64,000 nt of DNA, from assembly GCF_000716435.1 (NCBI RefSeq), contig NZ_JNWO01000008.1:124001-188000 (forward strand). Direction: 5' to 3'. Source of the DNA: Streptomyces xylophagus (GTDB lineage: Bacteria; Actinomycetota; Actinomycetes; Streptomycetales; Streptomycetaceae). Made by a program: the position numbers and the translations under genes. Under the pieces are notes generated by a model that searched no databases, was not told the origin of the DNA, and worked only from the letters and a program-made list of their open reading frames with translations. This document shows positions 9,168 to 19,500 of this stretch, piece by piece. Numbering within the stretch: position 1 is the stretch's first letter; every line of letters begins with the position of its first letter.

Positions 9168-10805
9168 ATGAGTGTGGACACCAGAACACCCCGCACACCC
9201 ACGGGGGACCGCTCGTCGGGATTCGACGACGCTCCCGCGCTGAGCATGGTGAAGGTGCCGAGCGATCCGGCGCAGGTCATCGTCAATCATGCGAGCTTCC
9301 GCGTGCAGCTGGGCGCCTCGACGCGCACCCAAAACCCGCGCCTCGCACGGCACTTGAGTGCCGCCGAGGACACCGCCCGGATGCCCGCGGCCGGCGCGGG
9401 TGCCGCGCGCCGCAGGCCCGTCGTCTGGAGCGGCAGGTCCGCCCCGGACGACACCGGCGCCATCCGGCTCCTCCAGGCCGTGCGGGGCAGCGGCGTCCGC
9501 CACGGCGACCAGCCGGCCGGCGACGCCGGGGCCACGCAGGTCATCCCCCGTATCGAGGACGCCGGTTACAGCGGCGGCTACGACGGCGACCTGACCGCGC
9601 AGACCCTCGAGACCCCCCTGGTCGGCGCCCAGCGCGGCCACGACCACGACACCGGCGAGAACCGACTCCTGCCGCAGATGCGGACCGTGGGCAGCGCCTA
9701 CGACGAACCCGCCTACGGGGACCGGGAGTTCGAGGACTTCGGCGCGGACAGGACGGACGCGGAGCAGGACCGACGCGCCAAGCGCTACGGCAACGACCCG
9801 GTACGGCACGCCTATTACCCCGGCCGCCGTATGAACCTCGGCGTCGTCCTCCTCCCGCTCCGCATCTTCCTTGGCTTCATCTCGATCTACGCCGGCATGG
9901 GCAAGCTGTGCGACCCCGTCTACTTCGACGGCGGCAAACGCGGCTCCATGGTCAAGTGGCTCAACACCCTGCACCCGTGGGAAGTCGCCGAGCCACTGCG
10001 GCAGTTCGCCCTCCAGCACCCCGTCGGCTCCGGGCTCGTCATCGCCTTCGCCCAGGTCATCGTCGGCGTCCTGACGATCCTCGGCCTGTGGCAGCGGGTC
10101 GCCGCGATCGGCGGCGTACTGCTCTCGGCCGCGCTCATCGTCACCGTCAGCTGGAAGACCGTTCCCGCCTACGACGCCCCCGACATCATCTACCTCGCCG
10201 CCTGGTCCCCGCTGATCATCGCCGGCGCCCCCGTCTACTCCATCGACGGCCGCCTCGCGGGCAGCGCCTGGCGCCGCCTCGGACCCCGCGCCGACATCTG
10301 GGAGTTGCGCCGCTACGTCCTGCGCCGCGGCGCCCTCATCACGGCGGTGTCGATCGGCCTCACCCTGCTCGTGGGCTCGCTGCTCGGCGGCGCGGTCCGC
10401 GACTCCAGCCGCGTGGTCGTCCCCGGCCCCGGCGAGGCCCCGCGCAACGAACTCCCCGGCACCCCGCTCCCCGGCGAACCGACCAAGGGCCACAGCAGCA
10501 GCCCCAGGGCGTCCAAGTCGCCGTCGCAGCACGCCACTTCGGCCAGTCCGTCGGGCGCGGCGACGACCCCGGGCGCGACCCACTCGTCCGGTACGGCCAC
10601 CAGCGGCGCCCCCAGCCAGACACAGGGCACCGCGGGCCGTACGCAGCCCCGCCAGTCCACCCCGGCCGGCCAGGCCCCCAGCACCACCTCAGGACCCACG
10701 TCGGGCGGCGCCACCACCGGCGGCACCGGCTCCAGCGGCGGCACCGGCACCGGAGGCTCCTCGTCCTCCGGCCAGCCGGGCCTGGTGGGCGGCCTGTTGG
10801 GGTAG
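9168..10805 (+). CDS. DoxX-family integral membrane protein with disordered flanks
   Basis: The 545-residue protein has a hydrophilic, probably disordered N-terminus (about 1-215). A DoxX-type four-helix membrane core follows (about 220-350), then a fifth hydrophobic helix near 390-410. The tail is Ser/Thr/Gly/Pro-rich (about 420-545) and reads like a cell-wall-spanning linker. DoxX proteins have been linked to redox or thiol stress, but no substrate can be read here. The chosen ATG has no clear Shine-Dalgarno sequence, so it may be leaderless; ATG at 9246 is an alternative. Confidence 0.8.
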   Translation: MSVDTRTPRTPTGDRSSGFDDAPALSMVKVPSDPAQVIVNHASFRVQLGASTRTQNPRLARHLSAAEDTARMPAAGAGAARRRPVVWSGRSAPDDTGAIRLLQAVRGSGVRHGDQPAGDAGATQVIPRIEDAGYSGGYDGDLTAQTLETPLVGAQRGHDHDTGENRLLPQMRTVGSAYDEPAYGDREFEDFGADRTDAEQDRRAKRYGNDPVRHAYYPGRRMNLGVVLLPLRIFLGFISIYAGMGKLCDPVYFDGGKRGSMVKWLNTLHPWEVAEPLRQFALQHPVGSGLVIAFAQVIVGVLTILGLWQRVAAIGGVLLSAALIVTVSWKTVPAYDAPDIIYLAAWSPLIIAGAPVYSIDGRLAGSAWRRLGPRADIWELRRYVLRRGALITAVSIGLTLLVGSLLGGAVRDSSRVVVPGPGEAPRNELPGTPLPGEPTKGHSSSPRASKSPSQHATSASPSGAATTPGATHSSGTATSGAPSQTQGTAGRTQPRQSTPAGQAPSTTSGPTSGGATTGGTGSSGGTGTGGSSSSGQPGLVGGLLG

Positions 10806-10865
10806 CTGGGCCGGTGGGCGGCTTGTTGCAGCAGTCACCGCCCACCGGCTGACTCCGGCGAGTAT

Positions 10866-10907
10866 GAGGAAGGGGGCCCGCACTTTTCAGTGCGGGCCCC
10901 CTTCCTC
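10866..10907. terminator. Bidirectional terminator
   Basis: Perfect 19-base arms (10866-10884 and 10889-10907) flank the loop TTTC between the convergent DoxX and nucleotidyltransferase genes. Confidence 0.9.
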
Positions 10908-10911
10908 ACCC

Positions 10912-10953
10912 TAGGGGCGCGGGGAACTGCGCGCCCAGCCACATACGGCCCGC
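10912..10953. repeat. Streptomyces interspersed intergenic repeat, copy 2
   Basis: It shares the TAGGGGCGCGGGGAACTGCG head and the CGGCCCGCA end with the copy at 6487-6531. It abuts the nucleotidyltransferase stop codon. Confidence 0.75.
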
Positions 10954-10955
10954 AC

Positions 10956-11687
10956 TCAACGACCAAGCGCAGCAAGCTCTTTCGCGGCTTCCCGAAGATC
11001 CTTGGCGGTATCGATGGCCCGCCAATACGCCCCCTGCGGAATCGGGAACCCGGCCAACCGCAACTCACGCGCAAGGTGAGGGAACGTCGTCCGCTCGTGA
11101 TCCCCCCGCTCCGGCAACAACCCCGCGAACTCGGGCGAGAAAACGTACACCCCCGCATTGATCGCGTACTGCGTCGGCGGCGACTCGATGAAGTCCGTGA
11201 CGCGCCCGAAGTCGTCCGTCTGCACGGCCCCCCAAGGGATCCGCGGCCGAGCCAGCGCGATCGTGGCGACGGCGTCGCGCTCGGTGTGGAAGTCCGCCAT
11301 GTCGCGGAGCGAGAAGCGGGTCCAGATGTCACCGTTGGTGGCGTACCAGGGGCTGTCCGGGCGGGGCAGATGCGCGGCGGCGTACTTGAGGCCGCCGCCG
11401 CGGCCCAGGGGCTCCGTCTCGACGACCGTGGTCACGTCGACCGGCAGATCGGCTGTTTTCAGCCAGTCCTGCAGCACCTCGGCGAGATGGCCACAGCTGA
11501 CGACGACGTCGGTCACGCCCTCTTCGGCGAGCCAGACGAGCTGATGGCCGATGATCGGCGTCCCCGTGCCGGGGATCTCGACCATCGGCTTGGGCCGGTC
11601 GTCGGTGTAGGGGCGCAGCCGGGAGCCCTGGCCACCGGCCAGGATCACGGCTTGGGTGGGGCGCGACGCGGCGTTCGAATCGGTCAT
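10956..11687 (-). CDS. Sugar-1-phosphate nucleotidyltransferase family protein
   Basis: The 243-residue protein has the NTP-transferase fold. LAGGQGSRLRPYTDDRPKPM at about 15-34 holds the nucleotide-binding signature and catalytic Lys, and NGDIW near 118 supplies a metal-binding Asp. It probably joins a nucleoside monophosphate to a sugar phosphate; the sugar is not identifiable. It lacks the C-terminal beta-helix of GlmU or long RmlA proteins. I chose the ATG at 11687, which begins MTDSNAA just ahead of the fold, over an upstream ATG that adds 15 unlikely residues. Confidence 0.85.
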   Translation of the reverse strand: MTDSNAASRPTQAVILAGGQGSRLRPYTDDRPKPMVEIPGTGTPIIGHQLVWLAEEGVTDVVVSCGHLAEVLQDWLKTADLPVDVTTVVETEPLGRGGGLKYAAAHLPRPDSPWYATNGDIWTRFSLRDMADFHTERDAVATIALARPRIPWGAVQTDDFGRVTDFIESPPTQYAINAGVYVFSPEFAGLLPERGDHERTTFPHLARELRLAGFPIPQGAYWRAIDTAKDLREAAKELAALGR

Positions 11688-11783
11688 GACCCGAACTGTA
11701 CGTGGCGGCCCCACCGCATCTTTCGGCTGCAACCGTTCCTTAATCAGCCGTTACCGACCTCCTACTCCGGGCACCGGCTCCGG

Positions 11784-12239
11784 TCAGCTGTGCGCGGCCA
11801 TGACCCCGGAGGCGAACGCGGTGTCGCACACGGGGCGGGCGTAGGACTGGGCGCGCGTCGCGCCGTAGATACGGACCGCTGCGCGGCCCAGTGCGCGGGC
11901 GATGGAGGTGCAGTGCGTGGCGAGCGACGGGTGGCCGTTCACCGCCTCCTGGAGGTGGGTCAGGACGACGCCGGGGTTCTTGTCCTGGAGCTCGGCCATG
12001 AGCTGGTCGCGCAGGACGTCCTGCGGGGCGCGTGCGGCCGCCCGCGAGGAGGCTCCGGCCGCCGTGACGTCCGTCGCGGTCAGCATCGAGCTGGAGGGGC
12101 TCCCCGACCAGTTGACCCGGGTGACCGCGAGGGTGCCGGAGAGCACCATGACGACGGGCAGGACGAGGGCGAGGGTGCGGCCGACCCGGCGGGCGGGGCC
12201 CCGACCGCGTCGCGGCTGTTGGTTATTGGAGTGCTTCAC
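11784..12239 (-). CDS. Small secreted or membrane-anchored protein, unknown
   Basis: The 151-residue product has a basic N-terminus, one hydrophobic segment (about 21-40) that is either a signal or an anchor, and an extracytoplasmic part. Two cysteines near residues 109 and 138 could form a disulfide. The C-terminal segment around the second Cys (YARPVCDTAF) looks conserved. I do not recognise the family. It lies between the nucleotidyltransferase and msiK, all on one strand, with gaps of about 100 and 230 bases. Confidence 0.7.
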   Translation of the reverse strand: MKHSNNQQPRRGRGPARRVGRTLALVLPVVMVLSGTLAVTRVNWSGSPSSSMLTATDVTAAGASSRAAARAPQDVLRDQLMAELQDKNPGVVLTHLQEAVNGHPSLATHCTSIARALGRAAVRIYGATRAQSYARPVCDTAFASGVMAAHS

Positions 12240-12412
12240 GCGTGTGAGGGTAGCGTCCGGTAATGATTTGGCGACATTTAGTCACCAATTCGGGGGATGG
12301 ATTGGTGCCTCGCATTGGGTAGGGCGTTGACGAACACTGCTCGAAATGACGGGTCTGCCGGGGTATTTGTCGACAGCGGTCGGACGACTCTCCTCAACTG
12401 CCCCCAACGGGA

Positions 12413-12440
12413 AGGGCCCCGCGGCGATCCGCGGGGCCCT
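12413..12440 (-). terminator. Terminator after msiK
   Basis: Perfect 12-base arms (12413-12424 and 12429-12440) flank the loop CGAT, just beyond the msiK stop on the minus strand. Confidence 0.85.
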
Positions 12441-12465
12441 CTCCGTGAAACATGCGAACGTTTGA

Positions 12466-13602
<1,137 letters not shown>

Positions 13603-13826
13603 GGTGAAGGCCCCCTTCTACCGGCAGGAACGTGCCGGACGATCCGAGTAGGAAGGTGGTTGGTGTAGTCCACATGAGTGAACTGGGTACGGACGGTACC
13701 TGGCGTTTGCCCGGTCTGTCAGTACCCGAGGCCATGTGAACTTCGCGGAAATTTTCGACAGGGTGCGTCGGGGACCTGGGTACACTGCACCAGGCACGTG
13801 ATCGCGCATGTCTCGCACCCGTGCAG

Positions 13827-13900
13827 GCCTCCTTAGCTCAGATGGCCAGAGCAACGCACTTGTAATGCGTAGGTCGTCGGTTCGAATCCGACAGGGGGCT
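13827..13900 (+). tRNA. tRNA-Thr (anticodon TGT)
   Basis: A cloverleaf fits. The acceptor arm GCCTCCT pairs with AGGGGGC (one G-T wobble). The anticodon stem ACGCA/TGCGT encloses loop CTTGTAA with anticodon TGT at 13861-13863. The T-arm contains GTTCGAATCC. CCA is not encoded. The 3' part is the island attachment site, and integration restores a complete gene. Confidence 0.95.
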
Positions 13901-13902
13901 CC
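13859..13902 (+). repeat. Left attachment site (attL) of the island
   Basis: These 44 bases, from the first base of the anticodon loop to two bases past the discriminator, recur without mismatch at 42082-42125. Identity stops abruptly at both ends. This is typical of tyrosine-integrase insertion into the 3' half of a tRNA gene. Confidence 0.93.
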
Positions 13903-13906
13903 TTCG

Positions 13907-13939
13907 AAGGCCAGGTCATACAGCTTGTGACCTGGCCTT
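13907..13939 (+). terminator. Terminator after tRNA-Thr (island-borne)
   Basis: Arms AAGGCCAGGTCA (13907-13918) and TGACCTGGCCTT (13928-13939) are followed by a T-rich run. A related hairpin follows attR at 42128-42164, which is probably the tRNA's original terminator. Confidence 0.85.
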
Positions 13940-13960
13940 TCTTCGTTCCCTTGAGCTGGT

Positions 13961-13976
13961 TTCGGTCTAGACCACT
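13961..13976. promoter_or_regulatory. dre-like palindrome
   Basis: The palindrome GGTCTAGACC at 13964-13973, extended to ACCACT on the right, matches 13 of 16 positions of the DasR dre consensus as I recall it. No intact gene starts beside it: the next coding trace is the integrase relic, and msiK starts 360 bases away beyond the tRNA. It may be a chance match. Confidence 0.3.
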
Positions 13977-14046
13977 TGCCGATTGGGCCCCGAAGTAGCC
14001 GGATGGGGCCTGATCTGGGGCCCGCGCGGATTCGGTTCATCCGCCT

Positions 14047-14283
14047 TCAGTGTCTTTCTCCGAGTATGTGGTGATGAGGTCCAAGCAAGCTGAGGCCTTC
14101 GCGGCGTGCATCCTGGGCAGCATCCGTCTGGTAGGTGTGGGTCGCCATCCGCGTCGACGAGTGCCCGAGCATCGCGTGCACTACTTTCAGCGCGGTGCCG
14201 GCGGCCAGCGCCAGACCCTCGGCCTCGTGGCGGTTGTCGTGGAGCTGGATCGGCAGCAGGCGGGACAGCTCTACCGGGCGGTC
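14047..14283 (-). pseudogene. Tyrosine integrase relic (C-terminal catalytic part)
   Basis: The minus-strand frame ending in TGA at 14047-14049 reads like the C-terminus of a phage or ICE tyrosine recombinase. It contains IQLHDNRHEAEGLALAAG, corresponding to the family H-D-x-R-H-x-A...ALAAG catalytic box, then LKVVHAMLGHSS and a THTYQTDA segment that would contain the nucleophilic Tyr. An in-frame stop at 14284-14286 ends the frame upstream. The rest of the integrase cannot be found, so it is truncated by at least two-thirds. Its position beside attL is where the element's integrase belongs. Confidence 0.75.
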
Positions 14284-14797
14284 TCAGCGGTCGGAGAAGA
14301 GTTGCGGGTGGTACATCCTCCAGTCCGGCGACGCGGGCGCGGTGCTCCAGGCGGCGCGAGTTGTCGGAGACGATCCAGTTGAAGACGTCCGGGGCGCGGC
14401 GGGTGCGAAGGCCACGCGTCTGTGCCAGTTCGGCAGGAGCTCCGTCGTGGTCTCAATTTGACATGACGTCACTCCGGCCGTGGAGGACCCGAAATCAACG
14501 GGCGGCAAAGGGAGCGCAAGGATGCCAAGCAAGCCCAGTTGACCGAGGTCGAGTGCCGCGAGCAGACCTCCACCGGCCCCGCCCTCGGGCAGTCCCTCCG
14601 CGATCTTCCGTCGCGCTCCGGCGAAACTCCCTCGCGACCCGGCTCGCTGGGCCTGGACACTGCCCGCCGCCGTGGTCACCTCAACGACACTTGATGCCCC
14701 ACGGGGACGGCGCTCCTCCACTCCACCCGCGGACGACGGCACTGCCCGGTGACCGTACGGACTCGCTGCTCACACGGCCTGCCCGAAGGAACCTGGC
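14284..14797. other. Degenerate island sequence without an intact gene
   Basis: About 510 bases lie between the integrase relic and the head-decoration remnant. The minus strand holds a stretch reading DVFNWIVSDNSRRLEHRAR that looks like eroded coding sequence, but no gene is assignable on either strand. Confidence 0.4.
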
Positions 14798-15205
14798 GTG
14801 GATTTCCAGCCGATCACCTACTCCGAGTCCACCACCGCCGACCGCCCTTGGCTCGCCTCCCGGCACGGGCTCGACACCCCACTCACCGTCACCCTCGACG
14901 TCGCCCTGTTCACCAGCGGCACGCACTACAGGCTCAGCAGCCTCCTCCAGCCGCGCAACACCTTCCTCGCTGGTATCCCGGGCCGGGTCACCGCCACCGG
15001 CCTCTACGGGCTGTGGGACAAGGCCGCCACCGACGGCCGCGCCACCTTCACCGGCGTCCTGCTCGCCGAGGTCTCCTTCGCCGCGACCAGCGCTCGCGCC
15101 GGGGCGGCCCTGCTGTGGCACGGCGTCATCGCGGCCGCCCACATCCCCGGCGGCCTCAACCCGGCGGACATCGCCCAGTCGACTGCGCAGATCCACTTCA
15201 TCTGA
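14798..15205 (+). CDS. Phage head decoration protein D-like
   Basis: The 135-residue protein resembles lambda gpD-type head decoration proteins as found beside capsid genes in actinophages. It has LTVTLDVALF near 28-37, a GRVTATGLYGLWDKAATDGRA segment near 66-86, and GAALLWHGVI near 103-112. The frame is intact, but the neighbouring capsid gene is broken and the rest of the head module is absent. It is therefore probably a functionless prophage remnant. The start ATG follows a GAAGGAAC Shine-Dalgarno. The family call rests on sequence feel only. Confidence 0.6.
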   Translation: MDFQPITYSESTTADRPWLASRHGLDTPLTVTLDVALFTSGTHYRLSSLLQPRNTFLAGIPGRVTATGLYGLWDKAATDGRATFTGVLLAEVSFAATSARAGAALLWHGVIAAAHIPGGLNPADIAQSTAQIHFI

Positions 15206-15220
15206 GGAGCCGCACCGACC

Positions 15221-15899
15221 ATGCTCGACACCCTGCTGCGCGACATCGACGCCGCCGACAGCAAACGCCTTCGCCCGCGCCATGACCACCCCAGCCGACT
15301 ACGAGCTGACCCGCACGGGCATGCCCGAACGCCGTCTGAACTCCGTCAAGTTCCGCGCGTACGACGCCCAGACCGCCATAGTCCGCCGCCAGGCCGAGAA
15401 GATCATCACCGAGGGCATGCTCCCGCCGCTCGGCCAGAAGCTGCTGATCGGTGAACTCGAACAGATCCTCCTCGACACCTCCCGCGGCGCCGACTCCACG
15501 GAGTTCGTCGAGCTGCTCTACGACTACGTCGAGCGTCGCGTCGAGTCGATCCACAACCGAATGGAACAGGCCGCCGGCGACCTCCTAACCGACAGGATCT
15601 CCACCCTCAACGGCGAGAACGGCCTCCACCTGGAAGCCGACTTCGGCGTCCCCGCCGCCAACATGCCCACGGCAGCGAAGCCCTGGTCCGACCCGGCCAG
15701 CGACACTCTCGCCGACGAACTCCGATGGATCGAATACCTCCGTAAGTCGCGGACGTTCGTTACCAAGGAGGCCCTTAGGGGCTACTGGTACCCGCTCATC
15801 AGCGGCGTTCCAGAACTCGCCGACCTGCGCAATTGGTGGGCGTCGTACCATCAAGAGTCGGCAGTCATCCGGCTGAAGACTGCCCCGATAGAGGTGTGA
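15221..15899 (+). pseudogene. Frameshifted, truncated phage major capsid protein
   Basis: The ATG at 15221 opens with MLDTLLRDIDAAD, then the reading frame is lost near 15260. The other frame continues with ANAFARAMTTPADYELTRTG, an AKFRAYD-like box, ITEGMLPPLGQKLLIGELEQ and a LEADFGVPAANMPTA segment. These are features of actinophage capsid proteins (gpE-like). After about residue 170 the match fades into an unrelated tail ending at 15899, so the C-terminal half is missing. The frameshift plus deletion make a functional capsid unlikely. Its TGA overlaps the next gene's ATG. Confidence 0.65.
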
Positions 15900-16420
15900 T
15901 GACCGCGCCGGTCGCTGTTTCCGGAGCCGATCAGCGGATGTTGTGCGCGATTTTGCTCAACCCGCCCCTGCGTCCCGCAGCGGAGACGATCTCGCACCGC
16001 AATCTGCTTGCCGCGCTACCACTGATCGGCTGCACCGAGCTGAGGCTGGCCAATCTGATCGATCTCCAGTCCAAGGACCAGACGCAGCTGGCCAGCCTCG
16101 TCGTGACGGAGCAGGACCTCGAAAGGTCCCGCCAGCAGCTGTCCGAGGCGATCGAGGGGGCTGATGAGGTTCTGTTCGCCTGGGGTACCGGGAGGATCAC
16201 CGGTGTCGTGGGAAGACTCCTCAAGGAGCAGGCTGCGTGGGTGCGTACGCACGTGGACGCCCGTGGTCTGCGAAAGGTCTGGATGGTCGCCGGCACGCCG
16301 AGACATCCGTCGCGGTGGCGGCAGTTCGTCGGCCCGGAGAAGCAGCGTGTTGAGGGGAGTTCATTCGAAGAGCGGCTGGCCAAAGTGCTGACCAGCCATG
16401 AATCGAGTGCGCTTCAGTAG
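15899..16420 (+). CDS. DUF1643-like protein
   Basis: The 173-residue protein shows the DUF1643 layout. It has an ILLNPPLRP segment near 19-27 (family LNPSTA-type), then VNL-like RLANLIDLQ, a DEVLFAWGTG strand-loop near residue 95 and a C-terminal GTPRHPSRW motif. The biochemical role is unknown; such genes often ride on phages and islands. I took the ATG at 15899 with GAGGTG ahead of it; the same frame is open further upstream but without a better site. It is convergent with the defence block. Confidence 0.6.
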   Translation: MTAPVAVSGADQRMLCAILLNPPLRPAAETISHRNLLAALPLIGCTELRLANLIDLQSKDQTQLASLVVTEQDLERSRQQLSEAIEGADEVLFAWGTGRITGVVGRLLKEQAAWVRTHVDARGLRKVWMVAGTPRHPSRWRQFVGPEKQRVEGSSFEERLAKVLTSHESSALQ

Positions 16421-16464
16421 CAACTGCTATCTCGCCTGTCATTGGCGACTGGACAGAGAGCCGT

Positions 16465-16507
16465 GCGCTCGGCGACCACGGGTCCAAGATCCGAGGCCGC
16501 CGAGCGC
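16465..16507. terminator. Possible terminator between convergent genes
   Basis: Arms GCGCTCGGCG (16465-16474) and CGCCGAGCGC (16498-16507) enclose a 23-base loop between the DUF1643 gene and the DUF499 gene. The long loop lowers confidence. Confidence 0.45.
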
Positions 16508-16517
16508 GTCGTCTGAG

Positions 16518-19500
16518 CTATTCGTCCTCGAAGCCGTACTGCTCGAACTTCAGGGTGCGGGCATTTTCGGTGACGACTCGTACCTTGTCGTCCGAGTAGC
16601 CGTCCTTGCTGTGCGCCTCGATCTCCAGGCGGATACGTACCTCGGCCCCAGGAGCGGACCGCAGGTGCGGAAGGATTTCCTCGACGAACTTCGCGAAGTC
16701 ACGACCGCTGCGCTCTGCATCCACTGGATATGACCCGAAGAAACGGATGTTCCGGATCGGCTCCGGCTCTGGAGCAGGCGGAGTCGTTTGCCTCGTGGAG
16801 ACGTCGGCGGGGCTGCCCTCACTGGACGTGTCGGCGTCATCGGCTGTTGGCGAATCGCTGGCTGCCCGCGCAGCGGCCTCACGTTCCGCTGTTCTACGAG
16901 CAGCCTCGGCCAGATCTCTTTCCCGCTGCTCGTTCGCCTGCTCGGGCTTAACGAGCAAAGTGGCGTCGGTTGGCAGACCGAAGGAATCCTGCATGGGTAG
17001 AGAGAGACCGACGTAGGTGCTGCTTGTTTCGTCGTATCCCTCGGCAAGCGCGAATCCCTCGGCTTCCCAGGTGATTCCCTCCGACAGGACGGACAGCACA
17101 GCCTGTTCAAGTACGGACCGGTCCCGAAGGCGCATCAAGTAGGGGTGCTTGCGGTAGTAGTTCCACAGGGCACCGAGCGAGACGTGCCCGGACTCCCAGA
17201 CCGGCCGCAAGTGGGAGTTGAGGTCCAGCCGGATATTGAGGGCGCCGAACACCGTGGTGAACTGCCCTGCGCTCACCAGCACCTTGGAAGCCCGTACGGC
17301 GAGCCTGTCTTCGCTGCCTTCGCAGCGGATCGGACTGAGTACGTACTCCTTGTCGCCCTGTGGCTGCTTCGGCACGATCAGCCAGGTGTACGTACCCGCG
17401 ATCCTCAGATTGACCGTCTCGTCCGCTTGGGCGCAACGGCTCTCGGCGAGGCCGGCCTGCTGGGCTGTGAGGTTCAGTCCGGCTTCCCCTCGTTGCGCGT
17501 ACGCGTCCTTCCATGCAAGGTAATCGCGTACGGCGTCTTCGAGCTCCTCGAGGCGCCGATCATCAGGAGCGAGAAACGCCAGCTGGTTAACGTTCACCCG
17601 CGTGGCAGTGCCGCGCTGCTTGAGGCACTTCTTGACGAACTCCAGTGCCTTGGTGTCCTTTTCCCCTTTGCTGTGGAAGAACTTGGGGTGCAGCAGGACC
17701 AGCCGGGCCTCTTCCAGGTCCGGCACGTCAGCGGTGCCGTCCGGGGCGGTGTGAACCCGAGCGAAGTCCCCGGAGGGTTGCCTCTGGGTCCGGTTGAGGC
17801 GGTCGGCGATCTCCGCCCAGACTTCCTCGGGACGGTCGCGCAGCGCCTCTGCAGCATCTTGAACATGGCGCGTGATGGACGCCTGGGTGCTGTAGTAGTA
17901 GCGCCCGCTTTCCGGGTAGAAGAACGTGGTGCGTTGACTGAGCAAGTCGAGTGCGGAGCCGAAATTCCCGATGGTGTCGCCGGGTACGGCCGTACCCAGC
18001 CACACGTATTGGCGGTCGATGCCTTTGTGATCGCTACGCAGGGTGGGTGCCGAGCCGAAGTACACCGTGCGGGCGAGCCGGCGGGTGAGCCGCCGCTGGC
18101 CGAAGGTGGTGCGCTCCTCGTCGATCCGGACGGGGACGGACCCTTCTCCGTCGACGTCAGTGGAGATGATGACCTTCCACTCGTCGTCGAGGTACTGGTT
18201 GAGTTCGCTGACGACCTTCGCATCCTGGAGCGGGATCGAGCCGGGCATGATGAGGGGCCCTGGGTCGTTCGCTGCCCACAGCGCGTGGACGACGGTGCTC
18301 ATCATGCGCAGCACACCGCGGGTGCGCTGGAACCGTTCCAAGGTCGACCAGTCCTTGTAGAGGCGGTCGAAGAGCTCGGGGTGTATCGGGTAGGCAGCCT
18401 TGATCCGGTCCTCGTACGCCGGCTCGGAGCATTCGCGGGGGAACTCGCCCTGTTTCGAGCGGTAGAACTCGACGAACTGCCTTGCCACAGCGGCGATTTC
18501 AACTTTGCCATCGGTGTCGGGCGCTTCGAAGAGTCGACGTCGGACGATCTCGAAGGACTCCTGGGCGGTGGCTGGCTGCCAAGGGTCGGCCACGCGCCGT
18601 ACGACATTCTGCAGCCGTTTGAGGGCGGCCTGACCATGCAGACCACCGATCTCCAGATCACTGGCGCCGGTCGAGTCTGCGTCGCTGCCGTCCGCCTTGT
18701 GTGATGCCGGAATAGAGACGACCAGAAGTGCGCCGGGGACCGCCTTGACCGATTCGGTCAGGGTCTGGGCGAACGTGAACTGGCTGTCGAAGGTGCCGGC
18801 GGGCAAGTCATCCTTGCCATACAACTCACGTGCATAGGCGACCCATTCGTCGATGAGGATCAGGCAGGGGCCGTAGTCGGCGATCAACTCCTGCAGCGCC
18901 CGGCCGGGGTTGGTGCCGGCTTCGTCGTCCTCGGCGATTCGGTCGTACGCTTCCCGGCCGCCGAGTTGCCAGGCGAGCTCGCCCCAGAGCGTGTTGACGT
19001 GGGTGCCGTCGTCTTTGAGGTCTCCCTTGGCCGGCCTGATCCGATTGCCGACAAGCGTGACTCGCTTCACTTGACCTACGGAGTCCCAGGCGACACCGGA
19101 GTCCGCGATCAAGTCGTGGAGTTCCTGCGGGAAATCGGCGAGCGGGGTTCCGGAGGCCAGGTGGTACAACGCCAGCATCGAGTGGGTCTTGCCCCCACCG
19201 AAGTTGGTCTGGAGGTTGATGACGGGGCTGGCGTTGGAGTCACCGGAGAGCCGTCGAGCTGCCCGGGTGAGGAGGTCACGCAGTCCTTCGGTGAGGTAGG
19301 TGCGCTCGAAGAACCGGACTGGGTCGGTGTATTCCTCGCTGCCCTCGTTACGCTTCACGCCGTCCAGGTCGGCGGCGAACTCTGCGGAGGCGTAGTTTCC
19401 GGAGGCCACATCGCGGTGCGGGCGGATGATCTCGCGCCAGGGCTTGATGCTCTGGCCCCTGACCAAGCCGGGGACACCCACCGCTGCACGAGCCGACTCC

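Noticed and set aside
13618..14040. Antisense open frame across tRNA-Thr containing CRIRTDDLRIT
   Set aside because: This is the well-known false peptide produced by the reverse strand of tRNA genes; the same happens at 41922-42170 over attR.
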